Assembly: GCA_016716185.1 (NCBI GenBank)
Contig: JADJWV010000002.1
Span: 2,834,501 to 2,898,500 of the forward strand
Direction: 5' to 3'
Source of the DNA: Saprospiraceae bacterium
Lineage (GTDB): Bacteria > Bacteroidota > Bacteroidia > Chitinophagales > Saprospiraceae
DNA length: 64,000 bases
Shown: piece by piece, positions 43,421 to 52,998 of the stretch
Position numbering within the stretch: the stretch's first letter is position 1
How the letters are laid out: the number at the start of each line of letters is the position of its first letter
Notes under the pieces: generated by a model
Seen by the model: only the letters and a program-made list of their open reading frames with translations
Told to the model about the DNA's origin: nothing
The model's database searches: none
Translations under genes and position numbers: made by a program

Positions 43421-44938
43421 TCAACGCTTTGTAAAATTATAAACCTCAAAGTCCACAAAATCAGCGCAACGAATGTCGACCGATTTGACTTTTTTCCTTT
43501 TCAAAGTGAAGGGGACTACTTTAATACCAAGAGTCGGGTTGCTGTAAGTGCACAAAAATCTATCCTGTCCCATGTGTTCCAATATGGCAAATTGGTCAGG
43601 ATGATGCTCAAAATAGGCATGAAGTCGATTATTTTCAAGCCTGATTTCCAACTTTCCATAGACTTCATTTTTGTACATGCCTGTATATGATTTTAATGGA
43701 AGGCTTGCAGGCCTTTGCGCCAGGACGGAGTCGGTTACCGCGTTTAACAACTTTTCATCTTCTTCCTGAGCTTTTATACTTCTCTGCAAATACGAATTAT
43801 TATAGTTCCTGTAAGGCAAATTCAGGTAGGCATCCATGATTTCGTATTTCAAAGCCTGGAAAAATCCGTTGTGATCACTGTTGGTCAACACGATGATTCC
43901 AAGTTGTTCTTTTGGGATCAGCGTAACTGAGGTTACGAAGCCATCTGCACCTCCGGTATGCGACACCACTTTTCTGCCTTCATAGTCATTGAGATTCCAG
44001 CCGAGTCCGTATAAAGAGAAATTGCCCAGGTTGAATCGATGCCGGAATGGGCCTACTATGGTAATGGCTTCCATACTTCTTTGGATGGCCGCAGATGGGA
44101 TAATTACCTTTCCATCGAACTTCCCGTTATTCAATATCATTTGTACCCATTGGCTCCATTCGGAAATTGAGCTACAGATGCTTGCAGCGGGCGCCAGGTT
44201 ATCGATATTTGGAATTTTCAGACTTATGAGTTTGCCTTTATACCAGGTATGGGGCTGACAATAATTGTTAGTCTTTGTAAAATCTCTGGTGAGGGGTTTG
44301 GTATCCGTAAATCCCATGGCATCAAAATAGTTTTTCTGGATATAATCTTCCCAACTCAGTCCGCTGGCCAATCGTATAATTTCGCCTGCAACGGTATAAC
44401 CTGCATTGCAATATCCGTATTTATCGCGGAAAGCGTAATGCGGCTGAATGTTGGCCATTTTTTTAATGACTTCCGTTCTACTGGTTGTCGTGGACCAATG
44501 CGCGAAGTCACCTTGAAAAGTTTCGAATCCAATTCTATGGGTTACGATATCTTTTATAGTGACAAGCTTTGTTGCTTCCGGATCGTGCAGTTTAAAATCC
44601 GGCAACCACTTGCTGACTTTGTCATCCAGCGATAATTTTTTTTCCTGTTCCAGTTTGGCGAGGGTCATCCCCGTCACCGCTTTTGAATTGGAAGCGATCA
44701 TAAACAAGGTATGCTCATCGACAGCGACACCTGTATTGATGTCACGCACTCCGTAGCCCTTTGCCCAAATGACTTTGCCGTCTTTTACAATACCCACCGC
44801 ACATCCGGGCAGGTTCCAATCTTTTAAAGCACGCTGAACATAGATATCCAGACTATCGCTTATAAATGCAGGTGTGCTTGTCTGGGTGTAAGCGGTTATT
44901 GTAATCAGACAGCAGATCGATAACAGTATATTTTTCAT
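43421..44938 (-). CDS. Secreted serine hydrolase, beta-lactamase class C / DUF3471 type
   Basis: 505 residues with a signal peptide (ILLSICCLITITAYTQ). The beta-lactamase/transpeptidase-like domain has the catalytic SxxK as SNSK in FMIASNSKAVTGM (about residue 84), the YxN as YCN in KYGYCNAGYTVAGEI (about residue 174) and HTG in SHTGGADGFVTS (about residue 330). The C-terminal part (PLKSYTGMYKNEVYGKLEIRLE) is a DUF3471-like beta domain. Such proteins are often peptidases or esterases rather than true beta-lactamases. Periplasmic or secreted. A TATCTTCG sequence just upstream may be its -7 box. Confidence 0.88.
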   Translation of the reverse strand: MKNILLSICCLITITAYTQTSTPAFISDSLDIYVQRALKDWNLPGCAVGIVKDGKVIWAKGYGVRDINTGVAVDEHTLFMIASNSKAVTGMTLAKLEQEKKLSLDDKVSKWLPDFKLHDPEATKLVTIKDIVTHRIGFETFQGDFAHWSTTTSRTEVIKKMANIQPHYAFRDKYGYCNAGYTVAGEIIRLASGLSWEDYIQKNYFDAMGFTDTKPLTRDFTKTNNYCQPHTWYKGKLISLKIPNIDNLAPAASICSSISEWSQWVQMILNNGKFDGKVIIPSAAIQRSMEAITIVGPFRHRFNLGNFSLYGLGWNLNDYEGRKVVSHTGGADGFVTSVTLIPKEQLGIIVLTNSDHNGFFQALKYEIMDAYLNLPYRNYNNSYLQRSIKAQEEDEKLLNAVTDSVLAQRPASLPLKSYTGMYKNEVYGKLEIRLENNRLHAYFEHHPDQFAILEHMGQDRFLCTYSNPTLGIKVVPFTLKRKKVKSVDIRCADFVDFEVYNFTKR

Positions 44939-44983
44939 AGGGAGCGAAGATAAAAAAAGCCTTTGTTGAAATCAAAATACTTT

Positions 44984-45290
44984 AAGCAAAAAGCGGAAAG
45001 CGAAAAGCTTAAATCCAAATTCTCATATTAACAATGCTAACTTTTCGCATAAATTGAACTTACTTTTGTTAGTTAAATTCAAAATTGCTCCGCCATTAGC
45101 GTTTGTTTTTAGCTACTAATTCCAAGCAAAAAGCGGAAAGCGAAAAGCTTAAATCCAAATTCTCATATTAATAATGCTAACTTTTCGCATAAATTGAACT
45201 TACTTTTGTTAGTTAAATTCAAAATTGCTCCGCCATTAGCGTTTGTTTTTAGCTACTAATTCCAAACAAAAAGCGGAAAGCGAAATGCTG
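44984..45290. repeat. 140-bp tandem duplication plus partial third copy
   Basis: Two copies (44984-45123 and 45124-45263) differ at only a base or so; a third begins at 45264 and diverges into GCTGAAAGCGAAAT units. Each copy opens with AAGCAAAAAGCGGAAAGCG, continues with an AT-rich segment containing ACTTTTGTTAGTTAAATTC, and ends ACTAATTCC. It accounts for most of the 44939-45442 gap. Confidence 0.92.
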
Positions 45291-45442
45291 AAAGCGAAAT
45301 GCTGAAAGCGAAATTCCTATATAAACATCGTTTTCCTTTAGCCAAATATAAATTTAATTTTGTTAGTTTAAATCAAAATTTTTCCGCTTTAAGCTTGGAG
45401 CTTTTTGCTTTAAGCTCTTTCATATTATTAACTTTACGAACA

Positions 45443-45784
45443 ATGAATCGCATCCTCGTTTCTTCGTTTTTCCTCACCTTGTTGACGGGTCGCTTTGCAT
45501 CGGCCATTACACTCTGGCCATTTGTGATCCTGAGAAAATCTGAATTGAAAGCGAATGAAAATTTAATGCGGCATGAAAAAATTCATCTGAAGCAACAGGC
45601 GGAATTGATGGTCGTATTCTTTTATCTCTGGTATGTTTTCGAATATGGAGTTCATTGGCTGAGATTAAGAAACCGAAAGAAGGCATACTACAGAATTTCT
45701 TTTGAAAGAGAGGCTTATGCACATGAGGGAAACCCGGAGTATCTGGAGAAGAGGCGGATGTTTGCGTTTTTGAAATATGTGTGA
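45443..45784 (+). CDS. Small membrane protein with HEKIH motif (M56/M48-like fragment family)
   Basis: 113 residues from the ATG at 45443, which is preceded by TAACTTTA. Two hydrophobic segments surround RHEKIHLKQQAEL, a potential zinc-binding HExxH-type motif, and the C-terminal half has ISFEREAYAHEGNPEYLEKRR, so Glu and His residues are placed as in small Bacteroidota peptidase-like proteins. Whether it cleaves anything is unknown. An upstream in-frame extension to 45299 lies in repeat DNA and is not credible. Confidence 0.65.
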   Translation: MNRILVSSFFLTLLTGRFASAITLWPFVILRKSELKANENLMRHEKIHLKQQAELMVVFFYLWYVFEYGVHWLRLRNRKKAYYRISFEREAYAHEGNPEYLEKRRMFAFLKYV

Positions 45785-45890
45785 AGGCGGAAGGCCAAAG
45801 GCGGAACGCGAAAAGTCGATAAAATGGTATACTACTTCAAAAAAGAAAAAGTTAGCTTCATTTTATCGGGGCGCAAGGTCGAAACTTCGT

Positions 45891-46454
45891 TTACAAGGCT
45901 TTGTAATCCACTTTAACTTTGATGGTCACGTTGTTGGAAACCGTATTTTTAACGACCGCAGGAATTTCGATGCTGAAATCGCTGCACTTGACTTCAAAGC
46001 TGCAGAGGGCATGAATGCCTTTGGCATCGACGATAAATTCAACCGGTGCTGCTATGCTTTTTGTGACTCCGTGCATGGTGAGCTCACCCCGCACTTGAGT
46101 TTTGTACGTACCTGGCTTTGAAAAATCAAGGCTTTGCTGATCCGTTAAACTTCCTTTGAAGGAGGCTTTGGGGAATTTGGAAGATTCCAGATAATTCTCG
46201 TTAAAGTGCTCTTGCATCAGCGCTTTTTCAAATACAAAGGCGTTGACCAGAGCAGCAAATTCGAGTTTGCCGCTCGAAAGATCCAAAACTGTGGTGGCTG
46301 TGGTATTGACCCCTTCAATTTTTTCGGCTTTTGACGGAGAATTAAAGCGGATCACGGCATTTTTGGAGAAGTATTTTTGTGCAAAGGCCGAATGGATCAC
46401 AAACACAGAAATGATTGTAAAAATGATCCTCAAACTCAAATTAAATATTTGCAT
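45891..46454 (-). CDS. YceI family secreted protein
   Basis: 187 residues with a signal peptide (IIFTIISVFVIHSAFAQ). The YceI lipocalin-like barrel is seen from KNAVIRFNSPSKAEKIEG, ALVNAFVFEKALMQEHFNENYLESSKFPKASFKG and the C-terminal GELTMHGVTKSIAAPVEF. YceI proteins bind isoprenoids or other amphiphiles in the periplasm. The gene stands alone with a TAACTTTG box 24 bp upstream. Confidence 0.9.
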   Translation of the reverse strand: MQIFNLSLRIIFTIISVFVIHSAFAQKYFSKNAVIRFNSPSKAEKIEGVNTTATTVLDLSSGKLEFAALVNAFVFEKALMQEHFNENYLESSKFPKASFKGSLTDQQSLDFSKPGTYKTQVRGELTMHGVTKSIAAPVEFIVDAKGIHALCSFEVKCSDFSIEIPAVVKNTVSNNVTIKVKVDYKAL

Positions 46455-46776
46455 AGTAATCAGTTCCTAATTAAACGCCAAAGTTATCAGTTTGCAGTTG
46501 AGAATTTACTTAATAAAAACTTAAAGTTTGGATGCGCTGACTTTAATTTAATGATCTGTATTTCTGCCTTTTACAATTTACAAAATAATTTCATACAAAT
46601 GATCGAAGAAATCACATATAAGTTTCAAGCTTACTTTCATCGTCTTTCAATGCTTCCGTTATACTGTCTTCGCTCCAGTACTCTGACTGATTTCTAATTT
46701 GGACTGATCTCGTTTAATTTTTTGTTGAATAGTATCAATTTTAGTAACTTTATTGTCTATCTGAATTTCACCCGCA
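46455..46776. promoter_or_regulatory. Divergent promoter region between yceI-like and T9SS cargo genes
   Basis: About 320 bp of AT-rich DNA without a gene. The minus-strand TAACTTTG at 46479-46486 is an exact -7 box for the YceI gene. The plus-strand TAACTTTA at 46745-46752 is a one-mismatch box 24 bp before the ATG at 46777. Confidence 0.45.
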
Positions 46777-48393
46777 ATGAAAACGCCTGCTATTCTGATC
46801 CCTATCTTGATTCTCCAAAGTCAATTTTGGAATCTCAAATTAAACGCCCAGGATTGTACAAACGATACCATCCCTCCCGAGATGATTTGCCACGATTCCG
46901 TCGAACTAAAATTCGGATGGTGTGGAAATGAACAGGTTTACCCGTGGACTTTTTTAAAAAAAGTAACTGACAATTGTAAACTTGCAAATATCAGTTTTGA
47001 TCCCCAGGGAATGCAGCCATATCCCGATGTGATGATGTTTGAAATTCAATACGGAAGGAATAATTTGATACCCATTTATGCATTCGATACGGCCGGCAAT
47101 AGAAGCCAGTGTTATAGTTATTTCAGTATTTCCGATGATAAATATTATTCAAACATAGCTGTCAAAGTTTTAATCTTATCAGAATTCTCTGATTACACAG
47201 AGCAATTGGGCCCTTTTCAAATCGGTCTCAGTGGAAAGAAAGGAGAGCAACATTCAACTTCTTTAAATAAATTGAGTAACAATTCCATTTCCATTCCGAT
47301 CAACAAAAATCTAACTCCTACCACGCTGTATTTAAAGGTAGACAGCCTGCATTCTTCCATGAATTCGCTGATCACGACCTACGATATTAATTACACAGCA
47401 TTACATATTGTCGGGCGTAAAAATTTTCAAGGGACTGTGAATGAATACAATGCCGACATGAATCAGGATGGATATGTCGACATCAGAGATCTCAAATCGC
47501 AGTACGAACATATCCTTCAATGGAATCCGCAAGATCCAACTCTGAAACCAAAATACCACGCACATTTTATCGATGATTTAAATAGAATATTAGGTACTGA
47601 ACAAAATTTCCATATTTTAAATAACGAACTCTACCTGATCAGTCTGGACCAACTTGGAAATATCAGCAGGGCGATTCCGGAGTCCAGTCAATCGAGAACA
47701 GAAAAAATAATTTCTTTTCCCGGGGAATCTATCTTTTGGAATACGCGGGATATCGATTGCAAATCTGGACATCGTTATCAGGTAAAATTCAGACTAAGTG
47801 ATTCAAGTTCTTATTTTGCAATTCAGTCGTCTCTTGATTTTGATCCTTCCTATTTAAAAGTGGATACTGTAAGAGCATTGATTGGTGCGCAGATAAAATT
47901 TTATCATAATGTGTATCCGGAAGGCGTGCGCACCCTATTTCTGGATATGTCCAAACCAAAAACGGGTCATCAAGTAACGGAGTTGGTCCTGGAATTTACA
48001 GCTTTAAAGAACTTTTCACTCCATCAGGCATTTGAAAAATCCAATCCATCAATCAGCAATTATATCCTCCATGACGACAATCAGATATTTTCTGTAAAAC
48101 CAAAATTTATAAATTTTAAAACGACAACTGGAGAAGGTTCAGATGCCAAAAATATGGGTTTATGGCCCAATCCATCTACTAAACTTGTACGTATTTCGAA
48201 ATTTTTCCCTGCATTGGATCAGGTTGAATTAACTATTACAGACGTTCGATCGCAAACCGTTTATCGCAGAAATTTAGTACTTCATTCAGGCTATTTAAAT
48301 CACGAATTGGAGCTTAAAAACAAAGGCATGTACTTTATGCATTTTACCAATCAGGGAAGATTGATTTCTGAAGAAACGGTTTTGATAGAATAA
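46777..48393 (+). CDS. Secreted T9SS cargo protein with dockerin-like repeat
   Basis: 538 residues. A signal peptide (MKTPAILIPILILQSQFWNLKLNAQ) is followed by CTNDTIPPEMICHDSVEL, an HYR-like opening. In the middle, ADMNQDGYVDIRDL (about residues 227-240) matches a calcium-binding dockerin/EF-hand loop. The section after ~300 resembles a cohesin-like beta domain (SSSYFAIQSSLDFDPSYLKVDTV). The last ~75 residues (GLWPNPSTKLVRISKF ... GMYFMHFTNQGRLISEETVLIE) form a type A sorting domain for the type IX system. Surface or secreted; ligand unknown. Confidence 0.8.
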   Translation: MKTPAILIPILILQSQFWNLKLNAQDCTNDTIPPEMICHDSVELKFGWCGNEQVYPWTFLKKVTDNCKLANISFDPQGMQPYPDVMMFEIQYGRNNLIPIYAFDTAGNRSQCYSYFSISDDKYYSNIAVKVLILSEFSDYTEQLGPFQIGLSGKKGEQHSTSLNKLSNNSISIPINKNLTPTTLYLKVDSLHSSMNSLITTYDINYTALHIVGRKNFQGTVNEYNADMNQDGYVDIRDLKSQYEHILQWNPQDPTLKPKYHAHFIDDLNRILGTEQNFHILNNELYLISLDQLGNISRAIPESSQSRTEKIISFPGESIFWNTRDIDCKSGHRYQVKFRLSDSSSYFAIQSSLDFDPSYLKVDTVRALIGAQIKFYHNVYPEGVRTLFLDMSKPKTGHQVTELVLEFTALKNFSLHQAFEKSNPSISNYILHDDNQIFSVKPKFINFKTTTGEGSDAKNMGLWPNPSTKLVRISKFFPALDQVELTITDVRSQTVYRRNLVLHSGYLNHELELKNKGMYFMHFTNQGRLISEETVLIE

Positions 48394-48588
48394 TTGGAAA
48401 ATTGTTAAAGAACATTTTGTGTCCTCTTAGCTTGATCCAATGTAGATCCTGCCTCAATTATTGGCCCATTTTTGCAATTTGGATAGGAGACCAAAGCAGG
48501 AATTTTGACGAAAATGGCTTAAAATTCGACAATATATTCAAAGAAATAGAACAATTATGCAAAATTGCGAATCAATTGCAGAATTACA

Positions 48589-48661
48589 TATAAGCACAAA
48601 TCCAGCCCGAATCCGGTCCCATCAGTACTGATGGGATGTGGGTGTGAGTGTGAGTGTGTGA
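48589..48661. repeat. 3' flank of CHAT gene 1: terminal-codon remnant, palindrome, GT repeat
   Basis: Minus-strand codons AGFVLI at 48589-48606 repeat the end of the CHAT gene without its stop. A perfect 20-bp palindrome lies at 48617-48636 (core CCCATCAGTACTGATGGG). GTGTGAGTGTGAGTGTGTG-type sequence follows, directly abutting the CHAT stop codon. Confidence 0.8.
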
Positions 48662-50551
48662 TTATTCAATTAGTACAAACCCAGCCCACTGATATGGATC
48701 AAATCCTAAATCCCGCAATTCCTTTTGGGCTGCATGAAATGCATCCGGTATCGACATCTTCTCCTCCAGCCATTTCTTGTAAAATGTAATCATCAGCATG
48801 GATGTTTGTTTGTCAGGGACCTGCCACAAACTCATAATGATGTATTTGACTCCGGCGATTTTAAATGCGCGTTGCAATCCATAGACTCCTTCGTTGCCTT
48901 GGATGTCTCCAAGTCCTGTTTCGCAGGCGGAGAGCACGACAAGTTCGGTATTTGATAAATTCATTTGAGAAATTTCATAGGCCGTCAATACTCCATCTTC
49001 ACCTTCACCTAAGGGTCGTTTGCCTTGCCATCTAGCATTACCTCCAGCCAAAATTAAACCTGAACGCATCATGGGATTTTCGGAGATTTTAAAAATAGAC
49101 TCCTCCCGTACTGAATCTTTATTGACGTCTGTTGACCGATCCCGATTTTCGGAACTGCCAACCGGTACATGAGTGTCTTCAAAAAAATATCCATGTGTCG
49201 CTATATGCAATACCTTTGGCGATTCTCTTTCTGTTCCAAACTGTTTGAAGATTTCTTCAGTACCCTTATTTCCTGAATATATGGCAGCATTCAAACCTGA
49301 TGCCATCATGAGCTTATGTATTTTTTTGACTTCCAAATCAGTTCCAGACAGATATTCCCATAAACCTCCCCGCATAACACTTGCCATCGACCCATCCATT
49401 TTTTGCTGATCCGGCTGGTTCGCTTGAATTTGTTCATCATTGGTTTGGGTGGTATCTATCGTATATTTAAGTCCGCCAAGTAATACCGCTTCATTTGAAC
49501 TAAAAGACCCTTCATCCGGAAAAATGACTTGCCGGGTACTATTCAATGCTACGAGTTTGTATCGATCCGTCAGATTTTCTTCAGCCGTTACAGGTATTGC
49601 AGCGAGATGAAGCCGGTGCAACAAGCCAGTCGGCGAATAATAAATGGTCCGGATGCCTCCCAATTCATTTTCCAAAGGTTTCCAAATCAATTCATATAAA
49701 GTTCGTTGCTTAGCATCCAAAGTTTGCACACCTCTGCTCGCATGCGTGTACAATTTATTTACATAATCGGCTTTTCGATCACCTGAAGTGACTAAAAGAC
49801 TATCCAGGGATCGCTGTTCAAACAAAGGAATGAAAACAGGTCCTCGTTTTTCTGGCCGAAGTACTAAAGCTTCATAAAAAGTGCTATCCGATTGATCTTC
49901 CTTATAATAATCAAAATGCACAAACTCAATTGCAGCCTCTTCAGGTTTTAATTTAATTTGCAAGTCCTTCCAGCTTAATTGTTTTCTGGTTTCCCGGTAA
50001 CCCGCAACCATTTGAGCAAGATCTTTTTCAATCACATTAACCTTTTCTTCCAATTCAGCTACTTTTGATTGATTTCTTTCCTTGATAGGTTTGCTATATT
50101 CAGTAGCCAGTCTGCGGCCAATTGCCCGAAGTTCATTATACTTTTCAGTAGTTACCGGATTTTTGTATGATATCTGTCGTAATCGGCTAAATTCGTTTAA
50201 TAAAAACCCTTTATAAAACAGGCTATTGTCATAAGATACAGCAACCATGCCCTCATTTTTTGTTTTTTGAGCAGATGTAAGAATTTCGTTCTGACTTTTT
50301 TCAAATCCTGCAAGGTAGTTATCCATTTCTCTTTCTGAAAGATGATGCAAAGCTCTTTCAAGAATATGTTTATTTAAACCAGATAATTCTGTAAAACAGA
50401 ATTCAGCTCTTTCATAATCGCCCATACTCATGTATAGCTTTGCCAGAGCTTCGAGATTGCCGGTATATCGCTGGTGTTCTTTTCCGAAAGTATTTTCAAA
50501 AATGGATTTGGCTTCTAATAAATATTTTTCAGACTTATCAAACTGACCCAT
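48662..50551 (-). CDS. CHAT-domain half of TPR-CHAT protein 1 (frameshifted from the 50569-52065 half)
   Basis: 629 residues as an open frame, really the C-terminal part of a 1134-residue protein. It holds the last TPR-like units, an alpha-helical connector (ERALHHLSEREMDNYLAGF) and the CHAT peptidase domain with catalytic His in VLHIATHGYFF and Cys in LVVLSACETGLGD, about 88 residues before the end. It finishes DPYQWAGFVLIE like its paralogues. The frame extends upstream of the ATG as THPSYASGLNNLGVLHHK, matching the TPR pattern of the other half. One base is missing in the A4/T4 run at 50605-50608. Confidence 0.85.
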   Translation of the reverse strand: MGQFDKSEKYLLEAKSIFENTFGKEHQRYTGNLEALAKLYMSMGDYERAEFCFTELSGLNKHILERALHHLSEREMDNYLAGFEKSQNEILTSAQKTKNEGMVAVSYDNSLFYKGFLLNEFSRLRQISYKNPVTTEKYNELRAIGRRLATEYSKPIKERNQSKVAELEEKVNVIEKDLAQMVAGYRETRKQLSWKDLQIKLKPEEAAIEFVHFDYYKEDQSDSTFYEALVLRPEKRGPVFIPLFEQRSLDSLLVTSGDRKADYVNKLYTHASRGVQTLDAKQRTLYELIWKPLENELGGIRTIYYSPTGLLHRLHLAAIPVTAEENLTDRYKLVALNSTRQVIFPDEGSFSSNEAVLLGGLKYTIDTTQTNDEQIQANQPDQQKMDGSMASVMRGGLWEYLSGTDLEVKKIHKLMMASGLNAAIYSGNKGTEEIFKQFGTERESPKVLHIATHGYFFEDTHVPVGSSENRDRSTDVNKDSVREESIFKISENPMMRSGLILAGGNARWQGKRPLGEGEDGVLTAYEISQMNLSNTELVVLSACETGLGDIQGNEGVYGLQRAFKIAGVKYIIMSLWQVPDKQTSMLMITFYKKWLEEKMSIPDAFHAAQKELRDLGFDPYQWAGFVLIE

Positions 50552-50568
50552 TTTATGATGAAGGACTC

Positions 50569-52065
50569 CTAGATTATTAAGACCAGATGCATAACTGGGA
50601 TGTGTTTTCCAAGAATCTTTTCAATGATGGCTAAGGATTTAACATACAAAGATTCAGCAAATTGATATTGGCCCATTTTAAAATATATAGCGCCCAAACT
50701 ATTTATACAATCTGCATAATTTTGATGATCCTTTCCCTGACTCGCTTCTATAATTGGAATAGCTTTATTGAATAGTTGTTCCGCTTTTTCATATTGCCCC
50801 ATTTTTCCATAGAGCAAGGCAAGATTCCCTAAGGTTATAGAACTTTGCTGACGATCCTTTCCAACAATCTTCTCTTCAACTGCCAATACCTCAAGATATA
50901 GATTTTCGGCTTTTAAATGTTGATTTAAAAATAAATAGAGATTAGCAAGACTATTCAATTCTTCGGAATATTCCAAATTTTCCTTTCCCTGCGATTTTTC
51001 AATGATGCTTAGCGCATTTTGATAAAGGGGTTCTGCCTTTTCATATTTTCCAATACGGCTATACAAATCTGCAAGACTGCCTAAACTTTTGCCATAAATC
51101 TTATCATCCTTACCATAGAGTTTCTCCACTATTTCATTGACTTCTAACCATATGCTTTCAGATTTCTCATAATATCCCATTTTTTCATATAGAAATGCCA
51201 GATTATCCAAAGTTCTGATGCGTTCCGCATGCAAAATGCCCAAAGCCTTTTCCTGCCTTTCAAGAATTTCAAGATAGAGCGGTTCAGCCTGTTCAAATTG
51301 ACCCATTCTCATGTACAGGAGTGCAAGATTGTTCAATGTCCAGTTGTATATGACATTCTCCTTACCACTTGATTTCAATTGCAAGTCAATGGATTTAAGA
51401 AAAAGGGGTTCTGCCTTGCTGTATAAGCCTTTTTTGGTGTAGATAATTCCTAAATCTACCAGGTTGCCGGCGTAGTAAAGGTTTTCCTCTCCCATAAAAT
51501 TTTTACAAATAGAATCGAATTCAAAGCATATCTTTTCTGCCTGATCCAGTCTTTCAAATGATCGGTATAAGGATAAGAGCGCGGATAATCCTGACAAATA
51601 CTCGAGATGTGATTTGCCAAAAAGTTTCTCACGAAAAAAATTTGCTTCGAGCAAATGAGATTCTGCATCCTTAAATCTACCAGTTTCCCTGTAAACAATT
51701 CCAAGATTGTTTAGGGACCACATATAATCAACGTGTACTTTTCCAAATACTTTATCTCTTATTGATTTAGATTCAAGATACCATTTTTCTGCTTCTTTGA
51801 ATTCTCTTTTGAAATGCATAATCCTGCCATAATTGAAACAAAAATTGCCGTATGAAGCCGATTCTTTTCCTATTTTTTCCAAAACGATTTTCCCGGCTTC
51901 ATTATTGACTTCTATGGCTTTTTCGAAATCACTTTTGGCGGTGAATTGACGGGAAACTTTTATAAGGCTATCAATTTGCAGAATAGCCATTGAATCGATT
52001 GATTGCGCCATCAATAAAGTTGGCCAAATAGAAATAAAACAAAATATATTTCGAATCATGTTCAT
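50569..52065 (-). CDS. Exported TPR half of TPR-CHAT protein 1
   Basis: 498 residues as read. A signal peptide (MIRNIFCFISIWPTLLMAQ) is followed by about ten tetratricopeptide units of the long Kinesin-light-chain-like type, with recurring NLALLYxKMGQYEKAEPLYLEAL and GKExxxY patterns. The last 11 residues (HIPVMHLVLII) are out of frame: shifting one base at 50605-50608 gives THPSYASGLNNLGVL and joins the CHAT half. The N terminus closely resembles that of the protein encoded at 57880-59187. TPRs probably bind a peptide or partner that controls the CHAT protease in the periplasm. Confidence 0.85.
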   Translation of the reverse strand: MNMIRNIFCFISIWPTLLMAQSIDSMAILQIDSLIKVSRQFTAKSDFEKAIEVNNEAGKIVLEKIGKESASYGNFCFNYGRIMHFKREFKEAEKWYLESKSIRDKVFGKVHVDYMWSLNNLGIVYRETGRFKDAESHLLEANFFREKLFGKSHLEYLSGLSALLSLYRSFERLDQAEKICFEFDSICKNFMGEENLYYAGNLVDLGIIYTKKGLYSKAEPLFLKSIDLQLKSSGKENVIYNWTLNNLALLYMRMGQFEQAEPLYLEILERQEKALGILHAERIRTLDNLAFLYEKMGYYEKSESIWLEVNEIVEKLYGKDDKIYGKSLGSLADLYSRIGKYEKAEPLYQNALSIIEKSQGKENLEYSEELNSLANLYLFLNQHLKAENLYLEVLAVEEKIVGKDRQQSSITLGNLALLYGKMGQYEKAEQLFNKAIPIIEASQGKDHQNYADCINSLGAIYFKMGQYQFAESLYVKSLAIIEKILGKHIPVMHLVLII

Positions 52066-52346
52066 CCAAAAATTGATTTATGAAGATCAGCTCAAACCAA
52101 ATGCCAATGCGTTAAATTGATTTGAACAAAATCAAATTCTTATAAAAATAAATAAAATATGAATACCAATACCCGATCCTGACAAAACTTATAAACTGCC
52201 CGTACTCCTGCGATGGCTCCGGCATCTTTTATTGCACGCTATGTGAAGACGGGAATGTGGAATTCAGCATGGGTGTGGAATCCAGCATGAGAGTGGGTGT
52301 GGGTGTGGAATCCTGCATGAGTGTGGGTGTGGGTGTGAGTGTGTAA

Positions 52347-52540
52347 TTATTCTATTAATACAAATCCTGCCCATTGATAGGGATCCAATCCCAAGTCCCG
52401 CAATTCCTTTTGAGCAGCATGAAATGCATCTGGAATGGAAAGCTTTTTTCGCCGGTTGGCGAACCTTCGGCTTCCAGCCATTTCTTATAAAATGTGGTCA
52501 TCAATATGGAGGATTGTATGTCGGGAACCTGCCACAGACT
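52347..52540 (-). pseudogene. CHAT C-terminal relic
   Basis: About 64 codons homologous to the end of the CHAT genes: SLWQVPDIQSSILMTTFYKKW, then GSPTGEK, then (after a missing base in the T6 run at 52444-52449) SIPDAFHAAQKELRDLGLDPYQWAGFVLIE and a stop. The catalytic His and Cys are absent. GT-rich repeats (52265-52345) follow its stop, as at the intact genes. Confidence 0.85.
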
Positions 52541-52574
52541 CCGGGTTTAAAGAAATAGCTCTTTTGAAATAAGT

Positions 52575-52748
52575 TTATGATTGCACGAGGCGTCCGGTAT
52601 TCATGTAAATTTTTGCAAGGTTGTCCCAGATTTGACTTAATGTTGAATCCAATTGCAATGCTTTATTGCATACTTCTTCAGCTTGTTCAAATTTTCCAGT
52701 AGATAAATACACACTACCTAAATTGTTCCACGCAGCAAAAAAACTGGG
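52575..52748 (-). pseudogene. TPR relic
   Basis: About 57 codons ending in a stop: FFAAWNNLGSVYLSTGKFEQA, then LQLDSTLSQIWDNLAKIYMNTGR. This is one and a half TPR units of the type found in the caspase-linked TPR gene at 52999-54834. No start codon. Confidence 0.75.
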
Positions 52749-52942
52749 AATCCACCTCTATCGCTTTTTTTTGTTTCCACATCGCCATGTCCGGAAAAAT
52801 AAATGAAAGCCTGGTCTCTGCCTTTACTTTCTTCTAAAAGCCAGGAAAGGGCTGCGATGACCTTGCCGGCTGTGGCATTTTGGTTAATCAGCAACTTTAA
52901 ATTTTCATTATCTCCCTCATTGATAAACGGGATGATTTCATG
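52749..52942 (-). pseudogene. Caspase (C14) relic
   Basis: About 60 codons resembling the nearby caspase: NLKLLINQNATAGKVIAALSWL, DQAFIYFSGHGDVETKK. The catalytic His (SGHGD) is kept, but the Cys half is missing and the frame runs directly into TPR relic sequence in another frame. Confidence 0.8.
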
Positions 52943-52998
52943 CGTGCATACATACTAGTTTACTGTTCATTTAACACTATAAAATTAAAATGACCGGT

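Noticed and set aside
45299..45442. N-terminal extension of the small HEKIH protein
   Set aside because: It lies in repeat DNA, and the ATG at 45443 has its own promoter-like box 6 bp upstream.
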